From JBEBSD01 sp040394475 (GTDB lineage Bacteria; Bacteroidota; Bacteroidia; Cytophagales; Spirosomataceae): 60,994 nt of DNA. Below, in pieces: positions 26,090 through 34,940 of the stretch. Location: assembly GCA_040394475.1 (NCBI GenBank), contig JBEBSD010000036.1:1-60994 (forward strand), given 5' to 3'. Each line of letters begins with the position of its first letter. The stretch's first letter is position 1. Below the pieces are notes generated by a model. The model had not been told where the DNA came from and did no database searches. It saw nothing but the letters and a program-made list of their open reading frames with translations. The position numbers were made by a program, and so were the translations under genes.

Positions 26090-27733
26090 ATGCAAACAAC
26101 TACCATTATCCGATCCGGGGAGGATAGTTCTCTTCTACCGTTACAGCAGCGCCCGCTGCTTTGTAAGACTGTCTTTCTGAACCTGTCGCCGGACCGGCTG
26201 GCGGAGCTGGCGGTTACGCGCTCCGAAGGGGTCATCGCTGCCAACGGTGCCCTGATGTGCGACACCGGTGTTTTCACCGGGCGTTCGCCGAAGGACCGGT
26301 TTATTGTCCGCGACTCCCGTACCCGGGACATCATCGACTGGGGAGCGGTTAACCTTCCCTTCGAGCCCGACGCTTTTGAAGGGCTCCGCAATCGTATGTG
26401 CGATTTCCTGGCCGACAAGCAGGTGTTCGTGCGGTATGCCTACGCGGGGGCGGATCCCCGCTACCGGAAGTCGCTCATGGCCGTGACAACCAAGGCGTGG
26501 CATAGCTTATTTTGCCATAACCTCTTCCTGAGACCAGACGCTGCGGAGCTGGCAGAATTCATTCCAGAGTGGACGCTGTACTGTGTGCCGGAATTCCGTG
26601 CGGATCCGGTCACGGACGGCACAAGGCAGGAAAACTTTACAATCATCGATTTCACGGGCAAGACGATCCTGATTGGCGGTACCGGCTATGCAGGGGAAAT
26701 CAAGAAGGCGATGTTCAGCGTCCTGAATTTCCTGCTGCCGGTAGAAAACGGGGTGCTGCCCATGCACTGTGCGGCCAACAGGGGACCAAAGGGCGACACG
26801 GCATTGTTCTTCGGCTTGTCCGGAACCGGCAAAACAACCTTATCCGCCGATCCGGAGCGGGAACTGATCGGCGACGATGAACATGGCTGGTCCGCGGAAG
26901 GGATCTTCAACTTTGAAGGCGGATGTTATGCAAAGGTCGTGAACCTCAGCCTGGAAAGGGAACCCCAGATTTTTGCTGCCATCCGACCGGGCGCTATCCT
27001 GGAGAATACCCGTTTTCAACCCGACAGCCGGGAGATTGATTACACCAATACTACGGTAACAGAAAATACGAGAGCCGCTTACCCGCTGACCCATGTACCC
27101 GGAGCGGTGCTGCCTCCGGCAGGGAAAGCCCCGACGCAGATTTTTTTCCTCACGGCAGATGCCTTCGGAGTACTGCCCCCATTGTCGCGCCTGACCCCGG
27201 AGCAGGCAATGTTTTTCTTCCTTTCAGGATACACATCCAAGCTGGCCGGGACTGAAATGGGCATCGTCGAGCCGACAGCAACCTTTTCGTCCTGTTTCGG
27301 AGCCGCTTTCCTTCCCTTGTCCCCGGAGACCTACACCCATATGCTGGGCCAGCGGCTGAGCGCCGGTGAAGCGCAGGTATGGCTGGTCAATACCGGCTGG
27401 ACGGGCGGCGCCTATGGCACCGGACGGCGCATCCCGCTGCGGTACACGCGCGCGCTGCTGCAGGCCGTGCTGAACGATCACCTCCGCAGCACCGCGTTTG
27501 TGAGCCATTCCGTATTTGAAATCGACGTACCCACCAGTTGTCCCGGCGTACCTCCTGAGCTCCTGTTGCCGGAACAGTCCTGGTCCGACCAGGCCGTTTA
27601 TCGCCGACAGGCCATGAAGCTGTTGCTGGCCTTCCGGGAAAATGCCGCCCGGTTTCCGGGAATAACCGGGGTCCTGCCTCCCGGGGTCCTGCCGTCCGGG
27701 GTATCCACTCAAAACCCTGCAGAAATATTGTGA
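26090..27733 (+). CDS. pckA: Phosphoenolpyruvate carboxykinase (ATP)
   Basis: Converts oxaloacetate and ATP to PEP, CO2 and ADP; key gluconeogenic enzyme. 547 residues. It shows the substrate loop GRSPKDR at 64-70, the metal/active-site AGEIKK at 201-206, the kinase P-loop GLSGTGKTTLS at 242-252, and GDDEHGW at 261-267. The C-terminus is slightly longer than usual, with a Pro/Gly-rich repeat-like tail (PPGVLPSG). The stop codon overlaps the GTG start of pyc by 4 bp, so the pair is translationally coupled. Confidence 0.97.
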   Translation: MQTTTIIRSGEDSSLLPLQQRPLLCKTVFLNLSPDRLAELAVTRSEGVIAANGALMCDTGVFTGRSPKDRFIVRDSRTRDIIDWGAVNLPFEPDAFEGLRNRMCDFLADKQVFVRYAYAGADPRYRKSLMAVTTKAWHSLFCHNLFLRPDAAELAEFIPEWTLYCVPEFRADPVTDGTRQENFTIIDFTGKTILIGGTGYAGEIKKAMFSVLNFLLPVENGVLPMHCAANRGPKGDTALFFGLSGTGKTTLSADPERELIGDDEHGWSAEGIFNFEGGCYAKVVNLSLEREPQIFAAIRPGAILENTRFQPDSREIDYTNTTVTENTRAAYPLTHVPGAVLPPAGKAPTQIFFLTADAFGVLPPLSRLTPEQAMFFFLSGYTSKLAGTEMGIVEPTATFSSCFGAAFLPLSPETYTHMLGQRLSAGEAQVWLVNTGWTGGAYGTGRRIPLRYTRALLQAVLNDHLRSTAFVSHSVFEIDVPTSCPGVPPELLLPEQSWSDQAVYRRQAMKLLLAFRENAARFPGITGVLPPGVLPSGVSTQNPAEIL

Positions 27734-30700
27734 CGCACCACCTTCCCACCCAGCCTTTCCGGCGGCTGTTGATTGCAAACCGCGGGGAAATTGCCATTCG
27801 CGTCATGCGGGCCGCCACGGAGCTTGGTATCACTACTGTGGCCATTTATACCTACGAGGACCGGTATTCGCTTCATCGGTACAAGGCCGACGAAGCCTAC
27901 CAGATTGGTCAGAACGATGACCCCCTGAAACCTTACCTCGATGTGGAAGGTATTATTGAACTGGCAAAAACTAAACGGATTGAAGCGATTCATCCCGGCT
28001 ATGGCTTTCTCTCCGAAAGCGCCGCCCTGGTGCGGCGATGCCGGGAAGAAGGGCTGATTTTTGTCGGGCCGTCGGCCGGGTCAATGGAGGCTCTCGGCGA
28101 TAAAGTGCGGGCCAAAAAGCTGGCCGTCAGGGCCGGGATCCCCATCGTGCCTGACAGCCGCATCCGTCTGACTGACATCGCTGCTGCCCAGGCGGAAGCC
28201 GGCCGGATTGGTTTTCCCCTGCTTATCAAGGCTGCCGCGGGAGGGGGCGGACGCGGCATGCGGGTCGTAAAATCCGAGTCTGAGTTTCCAGGAGCCTTTC
28301 TGGATGCCCGCAACGAGGCGCTGAAGGCTTTTGGGGATGATACGGTATTCATCGAGAAATTCATTACGGATCCCAAGCATATCGAGGTCCAACTGCTGGG
28401 TGACCACTACGGGAATCTCGTGCATCTCTACGAGCGGGATTGCTCTGTGCAGCGCCGCTTCCAGAAGGTAGTGGAGGTTGCACCGTCGGTAGGACTGCTT
28501 CCCGAGGTAAAAAAACGGCTGTATGCATATGCCCTGCGGATTGGCCGGGAGGCTGGCTATTACAACGCAGGTACCGTGGAGTTCCTGGTAGAGAATGAAG
28601 AGACGATTTATTTCATCGAAGTGAACCCGCGTATCCAGGTGGAGCACACCATTACGGAAGAGGTGACGGGGATAGACCTGGTGCGCTCGCAATTAGCGAT
28701 CGCGATGGGACACCGGTTGTCTGACGAGGAGATCGGTATCCCGGGTCAGGACGGTATCGTTCTCAACGGGTATGCCGTGCAGTGCCGGATTACAACCGAG
28801 GACCCGGCAAACGGTTTCCGCCCGGATTTCGGTACCATCATCGCTTACCGGAATGCCGCTGGTTTCGGGATCCGGCTGGATGAAGGAAGCAGTTATCCGG
28901 GAGCGAAGATCTCTCCGTTTTTCGATTCCCTGATCGTCAAGGTCTCGGCCCGGAGCCGGACGCCCGAGGGCGCCATCCAGCACATGAAACGGGCGCTCGC
29001 CGAGTTCCGGGTACGGGGTGTGAAGACCAATATCCCCTTTCTGCTGAACGTGATCAGCCACCCGGTGTTCCGAAGCGGACAGGCCCGGGTGACGTTCCTG
29101 GACCATCATCCGGAACTGTTCGACCTGTACAAGCCGGGAGACCGGTCCACGAAAATGCTGAGTTTCCTGGCCGAAGTGATTGTGAACGGCAACCCGCAGG
29201 TAAAAATGGGCCGGGACCGGGCGCTGCCTGTTCCGGTTACGCCCGGATGGGACCATGTCGCCCCTTACCCTGAAGGAAGGAGGAATCGCCTGAAAGCCCT
29301 GGGCCGTGAACGGTTTATCCGGGAAATCAGGGAGTATCAGCCGGTGCTGTACACCGACACCACCTTCCGGGATGCACACCAGTCGCTCCTCGCTACACGT
29401 ATCCGGACCCGCGACATGCTGAAAATAGCCGAAGGTTTTGCCAAAAAGCACCCGGAGCTGTTCTCAATGGAGGTCTGGGGCGGCGCTACCTTCGATGTGG
29501 CGATGCGGTTCCTTTATGAATGCCCCTGGAAGCGGCTCCGGGCCTTCCGGGAGGCCATGCCGAACATGCTGCTGCAAATGCTGTTCCGGGGCTCCAACGC
29601 CGTCGGCTATTCAGCCTACCCGGACAATCTCATCGAGAAGTTCGTGGAGAAATCGTGGGAAACCGGTATCGATGTGTTCCGCATCTTCGACTCTCTCAAC
29701 TGGGTGGAGGCTATGAAAGTCAGCATCCGGGCTGTACGGGACAGGACAGATGCGCTTGCCGAAGCGGCGATCTGTTATACGGGCGACATGCTGGCCCCGG
29801 ATGAGCACAAATATACACTGGACTACTACCTGGACCTCGCCCGACAACTGGAAGACGAGGGAGCGCATATCCTGGCGGTGAAAGACATGGCCGGTCTGCT
29901 GAAACCCCGCGCTGCCGAAACGCTGATCACGGAGCTGAAAAAGGCCGTCGATATACCGTTGCATCTCCATACGCACGATACCTCGTCTATTCAGGCGGCC
30001 ACGTATCTCAGCGCAGTGAACGCCGGGGTCGATATTGTTGATTGCGCCATCGGGGCATTGTCGGGGCTGACGTCACAGCCCAATCTGAATTCGGTGGCTG
30101 CCATGCTGCAGGGCCATGAACGGGAAAGCCCGGTCAACCTGGAATCGCTGAATGCTTATTCCAATTACTGGGACGCGGTGCGGGAATGGTATTACCCGTT
30201 TGAATCGGGTATGAAGGCGGGGAGCGCGGAGGTGTACCGGAACGAGATTCCCGGCGGACAGTATTCCAATCTAAGGCCGCAGGCGACGGCCCTCGGGCTT
30301 GAGCATAAGTTCGAGACGCTGAAGGAAAACTACCAGGTGGTCAATCAGCTTTTCGGGAATATCGTCAAGGTGACTCCGTCGTCGAAAGTAGTAGGGGATA
30401 TGGCGCTGTTCATGACCTCTAATGACCTGACGGCGGAAGACGTTCTGCAAAAAGGGGCAACGTTGTCGTTCCCGGCGTCGGTAAAGGGTTTTTTCCGGGG
30501 CGAACTCGGACACCCGGCAGGTGGTTTTCCGGAGAGACTGCAGCAACTGGTGCTGCGGGGGGAGCGTCCCTTTTCGGGACGACCTAACGAGCACCTGCCC
30601 CCGATCGACTTCGAAGCGGATCTGCGGAGCTTTTACGAAAAATTCCCGCAGAGTGAACAGGGCGGTTTTTCCGACTACCTCTCCTATAAAATGTACCCGA

Positions 30701-31188
30701 AGGTTTACGAAGAATTTTACGAAGCACGGGAGCAATACGGCGAAGTCAGCGCCATTCCTACACCGACTTTCCTCTTTGGCCTGGAGCCGAACGAGGAAAT
30801 CATGATCGAGCTCGCAGCAGGTAAGAACATCCTGGTACGGCTGCTTTTCGTGTCCGCGCCGGACGAACACGGCATGCGCACCGTGACTTTCGAACTGAAC
30901 GGTCAGAGCCGCCGGGTGCAGGTACGGGACAAGTCGTTGAAAGCCAGTATCCCCAGGCATGTTAAGGCAGTCAGCGATCGCGATATAGGGGCGCCCCTGC
31001 AAGGACGACTCGTAAAAATATGGGTCAAACCAGGCGATACCGTCCGGGAAAACAGTCCGTTGTTCGTGATCGAGGCTATGAAAATGGAAAGCACCGCCAC
31101 CGCCGCCAGTGATGGGGTGGTCGATGAGGTACTGCTGCAGGAGGGTATACTGGTGGAACAGGATGACTGTGTGTTACGGATCGTGTAG
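27730..31188 (+). CDS. pyc: Pyruvate carboxylase
   Basis: Biotin enzyme making oxaloacetate from pyruvate, bicarbonate and ATP. 1152 residues in the single-chain form: biotin carboxylase domain (about 15-465; KAAAGGGGRGM ATP loop, EVNPRIQVEHT), carboxyltransferase domain (from about 535; TTFRDAHQSLLATRIRT), PYC_OADA domain, and C-terminal biotin carrier domain with EAMKMES, the biotinyl lysine being about residue 1118. Start is GTG at 27730, inside the pckA stop (GTGA). With PckA it gives pyruvate to oxaloacetate to PEP, so the operon is a complete gluconeogenic entry from pyruvate. Confidence 0.96.
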   Translation: MTHHLPTQPFRRLLIANRGEIAIRVMRAATELGITTVAIYTYEDRYSLHRYKADEAYQIGQNDDPLKPYLDVEGIIELAKTKRIEAIHPGYGFLSESAALVRRCREEGLIFVGPSAGSMEALGDKVRAKKLAVRAGIPIVPDSRIRLTDIAAAQAEAGRIGFPLLIKAAAGGGGRGMRVVKSESEFPGAFLDARNEALKAFGDDTVFIEKFITDPKHIEVQLLGDHYGNLVHLYERDCSVQRRFQKVVEVAPSVGLLPEVKKRLYAYALRIGREAGYYNAGTVEFLVENEETIYFIEVNPRIQVEHTITEEVTGIDLVRSQLAIAMGHRLSDEEIGIPGQDGIVLNGYAVQCRITTEDPANGFRPDFGTIIAYRNAAGFGIRLDEGSSYPGAKISPFFDSLIVKVSARSRTPEGAIQHMKRALAEFRVRGVKTNIPFLLNVISHPVFRSGQARVTFLDHHPELFDLYKPGDRSTKMLSFLAEVIVNGNPQVKMGRDRALPVPVTPGWDHVAPYPEGRRNRLKALGRERFIREIREYQPVLYTDTTFRDAHQSLLATRIRTRDMLKIAEGFAKKHPELFSMEVWGGATFDVAMRFLYECPWKRLRAFREAMPNMLLQMLFRGSNAVGYSAYPDNLIEKFVEKSWETGIDVFRIFDSLNWVEAMKVSIRAVRDRTDALAEAAICYTGDMLAPDEHKYTLDYYLDLARQLEDEGAHILAVKDMAGLLKPRAAETLITELKKAVDIPLHLHTHDTSSIQAATYLSAVNAGVDIVDCAIGALSGLTSQPNLNSVAAMLQGHERESPVNLESLNAYSNYWDAVREWYYPFESGMKAGSAEVYRNEIPGGQYSNLRPQATALGLEHKFETLKENYQVVNQLFGNIVKVTPSSKVVGDMALFMTSNDLTAEDVLQKGATLSFPASVKGFFRGELGHPAGGFPERLQQLVLRGERPFSGRPNEHLPPIDFEADLRSFYEKFPQSEQGGFSDYLSYKMYPKVYEEFYEAREQYGEVSAIPTPTFLFGLEPNEEIMIELAAGKNILVRLLFVSAPDEHGMRTVTFELNGQSRRVQVRDKSLKASIPRHVKAVSDRDIGAPLQGRLVKIWVKPGDTVRENSPLFVIEAMKMESTATAASDGVVDEVLLQEGILVEQDDCVLRIV

Positions 31189-31416
31189 TTACATTTTGTA
31201 ACTTATCTGTATTTTATACATCGCGGGTGTTTCAACGGTGATTTTTTTGTTTGTTTGAAAATTTGCGTTTGTGGCGGTGGTTTTTTTACTTGGATGTTGT
31301 GTTGGGTTCTGGAATCTAGGACATGGGGTCGGACCGGGATTCCGGTCCTCGCATCCGCATCCGCACCCGGACCTCGGACCCCACACCACACCCCGGACTG
31401 CATCCGGGGCTGAGGG

Positions 31417-31437
31417 ATGTCGCCCCTTCGGGGCTTT
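31417..31437. repeat. REP-like palindromic element (third copy)
   Basis: ATGTCGCCCC-TTCG-GGGGCTTT, the same form as the two units at 9288-9360. Just upstream, 31322-31410 is a GC-rich stretch full of nested inverted repeats (GGACCGG-GATT-CCGGTCC within GGGGTC...GACCCC). The pyc-to-susC spacer (31189-31683) holds this, a heptamer array and the susC promoter, and no gene. Confidence 0.6.
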
Positions 31438-31464
31438 GGGGAGATGATGGTTTTTAATGCCTGC

Positions 31465-31520
31465 CGATAGCTGACTTCCGATAGCCGATAGCTGATAGCC
31501 GACTTCTGACCGCCGATAGC
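31465..31520. repeat. 7-bp repeat array, 8 units (array 4 of 4)
   Basis: CGATAGC, TGACTTC, CGATAGC, CGATAGC, TGATAGC, CGACTTC, TGACCGC, CGATAGC, contiguous. Same orientation as the ahpC-ahpD array. Confidence 0.9.
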
Positions 31521-31569
31521 CTAAGGACTTCTTTTTGAGAAAAAAAGGCCAATTTTTAGCGGCGAAAAA

Positions 31570-31600
31570 TTTGAAAGCTAAAAGTCTATCATTATATTTG
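31570..31600 (+). promoter_or_regulatory. Promoter of the large susCD locus
   Basis: TTTG (31570-31573), 19-bp spacer, TATATTTG (31593-31600). Perfect match to the Bacteroidota housekeeping consensus. The leader to the susC ATG is about 75 nt. Confidence 0.8.
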
Positions 31601-31608
31601 TCCTACAA
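31598..31608. promoter_or_regulatory. Candidate GntR/FadR-type operator (TTGTCCTACAA)
   Basis: Exact match to TNGTNNNACNA, inside the symmetric ATTTG-TCCTA-CAAAT. It overlaps the end of the -7 element and the expected transcription start, a position suited to repression. TTGTCCTA recurs twice in front of the GntR gene at 22391-23095. Confidence 0.62.
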
Positions 31609-31683
31609 ATAAAATTAAGAAGAATATTTTGTTAAAACCTGGTGCCGTATAGATGTTAAATTACCAAATCAACCAATTGTACG

Positions 31684-34600
31684 ATGAAACATAGCTATCT
31701 GTTCTACAGGGGATTTATTCTTCTGATTGTGTTTTCAAGTATGGGGATTGTTTCCCTCCGTGCGCAGCAAGCGCTGGTTAAGGGAACGGTTGTCTCGGCT
31801 GCGGATGGCGCGAGAGTACCTGGAGTAACCGTTGTGGTAAAAGGGACTCAGCTGGGTACGCATACCAATGCGGAAGGAGTATACGAGATCAATGTTTCGT
31901 CGGGACAAACATTAATTTTTAGTTTTGTAGGGTATCAATCTCAGGAAATTCTCATCGGAACTCAAAATGAAGTCGACGTTCGTTTGGAGGAAGATATAAC
32001 AACGCTGAATGAAGTAGTGGCCGTCGGCTACGGATCCATTAAAAAAGTCAATCTTACCGGAGCTGTGGATCAGATTGACGGAAAGATCATCGAGAACATG
32101 GCTGTTCCGAATGTATCGAGGGCGCTTCAGGGACAGATTCCCGGATTAAACATAGCGTTCAATAGCGGAAGGCCTAATGCCAATCCTACGTATAATATCA
32201 GGGGTGTAACATCCATCGGGGCGGGAGGGTCAGCATTGCTCCTGATTGATGGCGCGGAGGGGGATCCGAGTACCTTGAATCCGGATGATATACAAAGCAT
32301 ATCTGTTTTGAAGGATGCCGCTTCGGCAGCGATATACGGCTCCCGAGGTGCCTTTGGCGTGATTCTGATTGCGACTAAAAACCCCGGTACCAAAGCACAA
32401 CTGCGCTATTCTTCCACTTTTTCCGCCAACTCCAGAACAGCCAGGCGGGATGTCCTCCAGGACAGCTACCTGTGGTCCAAAATGTATATGGAGAGTTTTA
32501 CGGAACTATACGGCGGAACAAGAACTCCTACCACGGTTGGGGATGTGGGGATTAATTTTTCGCAGGAGTATCTTGATGAACTTAAATACCGCTCGGAAAA
32601 TCCGAACCACGGACGCCCGGATGTAGGAATTAATCCGGCAACCGGCACTTACATGTACTATGGAAATACCGATTGGTGGGACTTGCTGTACAAGGACGAT
32701 ATTCCTTCGATGGAACATAACCTGACAGCCTCCGGAGGGAATGAAAAGTCGTCTTATTACCTGTCAGGACGGTATTTCTCACAGGACGGGCTCTATAAAC
32801 TCAGGTCAGACAAGTTCAGATCGTACGACATGCGTATAAAGGGATCGGTCAAACCCCTGGAATGGCTGGAGATAAGCAGCAATGTTCACTATTCAAACAA
32901 TACCTATACCGATCCTTTCTCGGGAGACAATGTTTTTGCCAATATGTATGTAAGAAGCGGCGCGACGCCAATGGGAGTTCCCTACAATCCGGATGGCTCC
33001 TATACACTGATCGGCTCTCAGACTGTTGGATTGCTGGAAGGGTTCAACGAGTCAAAAACGCAGCAGACACAGCTATTCGCGAGTGGAGCCTTTGATGCCT
33101 CAATTATTAAAAACAAGCTGAACCTGCAGGGGAATTTTACTTTCAGAAACCGGACAATCGAAACGATGGAAAAACTGGTTCCTGTTCCGTACAGTAATGT
33201 TCCGGGAGAAATCATTACGGTCGGCGATTCCCGGTTAACCAATAACAGGAATGTCCTGAATTATTTTAACTATAATTTGTACGGGAATTTCGAAGAGCAA
33301 TCAGGGAATCACCATCTGAAAATACTGGGAGGTACCAATATTGAAATAAGCAGAACAAGGTTTCTGAATGTAAACAGATCCAACCTGATCATTCCGGAAC
33401 TCGACGCCTTCAACCTGGCGACAGGAGAAAACTTCAATATTGGAGGCGGAGGAAGCGATTGGGCAAACGCCGGTATTTTTTCCCGGATCAATTACACGTT
33501 TAAGGAAAAGTACCTGGTGGAACTGAACGGACGGTATGACGGATCGTCCAAATTTCCCAGGGAGCAGCAGTTTGGTTTCTTCCCATCCTTCTCCGTAGGC
33601 TGGAGAGTGAGTGAGGAACGCTTTTTAAGCGGGACCAGAAAATGGCTTGACAATCTCAAACCCCGGGTTTCATATGGATCCCTCGGCAATAGCCAGATTA
33701 GCCCCTATATGTATCTGCCGCAGATTCGTGGCAGCCAGTCTCCGAAAATACTCCAGGGCGTCAGGCCTGTAGCAACCAGGAACCCGGCGGTATTAGCCGA
33801 TAATTTCACCTGGGAAACGTCAACCACATTTGATGTCGGGCTGGATATTGATATGTTTCAAAACAGGTTCAGTGTTGTTTTTGACTGGTATCGCAGAAGG
33901 ACAACCGATATGATTACTTCGGGTCCCCTGCTGCCGTCGGTATTTGGCGCCGCGATGCCGCAGGGAAACTATGCCGATCTCGAAACAAAGGGCCTGGAAC
34001 TTTCACTGACATGGCGCGATCAGATTCAAATGAATAAGCCGATTAATTACACCATACAGCTGACGCTGGCCGACGACGTTTCGAGGATAACGAAATTTAA
34101 CAACCCCCAACGCACGTTGGTGATCGATCCGGACCTGAGAACAGCAGGCTACTACGAAGGGATGCAAATCGGCGAAATCTGGGGATTGACGACACTGGGG
34201 CTGTTTGTTAACCAGGACGATATCAACAATCATGCTGACCAGAGTTTTATACTGGCAAATATCGGCGGAATGCCCGCGAAATCCGGTGACATCAAATTTG
34301 AGGACATCAACGGGGACGGTAAAATAGACTGGGGCGACAGAACCGTAAACAATCCCGGTGACCTGTCAGTAATCGGAAATATGGCAAGCCGTTATAAGTT
34401 CGGCATGAGATTAAACGGGGAATACAGCAATTTTTCTATTACTGCATTTTTTCAGGGGGTCGGTAAAAGAGACTGGTATCCGACCCATCATCAGAATCCA
34501 TTCTGGGGGCCTTACGGATACTGGGCCGCAGAAATCCCCATGCATTTCCTGGAAAACGCTTATACAAATGACAATCCCGACCCTGATGCGTATTGGCCCA

Positions 34601-34896
34601 GATGGAAAGGGAACATGGCGTACGCGAACCGCCAGCTGCAGCCCCAGACACGTTACCTGCAGAATACCGCCTACATCCGGTTGAAGGAACTAACGGTCGC
34701 GTACTCACCGAAAAAATTAGTGCAGCGGATCGGGATAAACGATTTCAAGGTGCTTTTTACCGGGTTTAACCTCTGGAGCTATTCTCCTGTGTATAAACTG
34801 ACAAAAGATATCGATCCTGAACAAATGGATGGAGGGCTCGGGGCTTATTATCCAATGCTCAAGTCCTATAGCCTGGGAATTAATCTGAGCTTTTAG
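31684..34896 (+). CDS. SusC/RagA-family TonB-linked outer-membrane transporter
   Basis: A 1070-residue outer-membrane glycan importer. Order: signal peptide ending near LRAQ (about residue 28), CarboxypepD_reg-like domain (VKGTVVSAADGARVPGVTVV), the region NEVVAVGYGSIKK leading into the plug (VSRALQGQIPGLNI, LLLIDGAEGD, ISVLKDAASAAIYGSRG), then a long barrel ending SLGINLSF with terminal Phe. There is no STN domain, unlike the SusC at 56125, so FecR/sigma control is not expected. It heads a co-directional locus with its own promoter and a GntR-type operator. SusD follows 44 bp downstream. Confidence 0.95.
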   Translation: MKHSYLFYRGFILLIVFSSMGIVSLRAQQALVKGTVVSAADGARVPGVTVVVKGTQLGTHTNAEGVYEINVSSGQTLIFSFVGYQSQEILIGTQNEVDVRLEEDITTLNEVVAVGYGSIKKVNLTGAVDQIDGKIIENMAVPNVSRALQGQIPGLNIAFNSGRPNANPTYNIRGVTSIGAGGSALLLIDGAEGDPSTLNPDDIQSISVLKDAASAAIYGSRGAFGVILIATKNPGTKAQLRYSSTFSANSRTARRDVLQDSYLWSKMYMESFTELYGGTRTPTTVGDVGINFSQEYLDELKYRSENPNHGRPDVGINPATGTYMYYGNTDWWDLLYKDDIPSMEHNLTASGGNEKSSYYLSGRYFSQDGLYKLRSDKFRSYDMRIKGSVKPLEWLEISSNVHYSNNTYTDPFSGDNVFANMYVRSGATPMGVPYNPDGSYTLIGSQTVGLLEGFNESKTQQTQLFASGAFDASIIKNKLNLQGNFTFRNRTIETMEKLVPVPYSNVPGEIITVGDSRLTNNRNVLNYFNYNLYGNFEEQSGNHHLKILGGTNIEISRTRFLNVNRSNLIIPELDAFNLATGENFNIGGGGSDWANAGIFSRINYTFKEKYLVELNGRYDGSSKFPREQQFGFFPSFSVGWRVSEERFLSGTRKWLDNLKPRVSYGSLGNSQISPYMYLPQIRGSQSPKILQGVRPVATRNPAVLADNFTWETSTTFDVGLDIDMFQNRFSVVFDWYRRRTTDMITSGPLLPSVFGAAMPQGNYADLETKGLELSLTWRDQIQMNKPINYTIQLTLADDVSRITKFNNPQRTLVIDPDLRTAGYYEGMQIGEIWGLTTLGLFVNQDDINNHADQSFILANIGGMPAKSGDIKFEDINGDGKIDWGDRTVNNPGDLSVIGNMASRYKFGMRLNGEYSNFSITAFFQGVGKRDWYPTHHQNPFWGPYGYWAAEIPMHFLENAYTNDNPDPDAYWPRWKGNMAYANRQLQPQTRYLQNTAYIRLKELTVAYSPKKLVQRIGINDFKVLFTGFNLWSYSPVYKLTKDIDPEQMDGGLGAYYPMLKSYSLGINLSF

Positions 34897-34940
34897 CCGT
34901 GATGAAGTACAATCGTTTTGCGTAACTAATCTTAGAAAAC

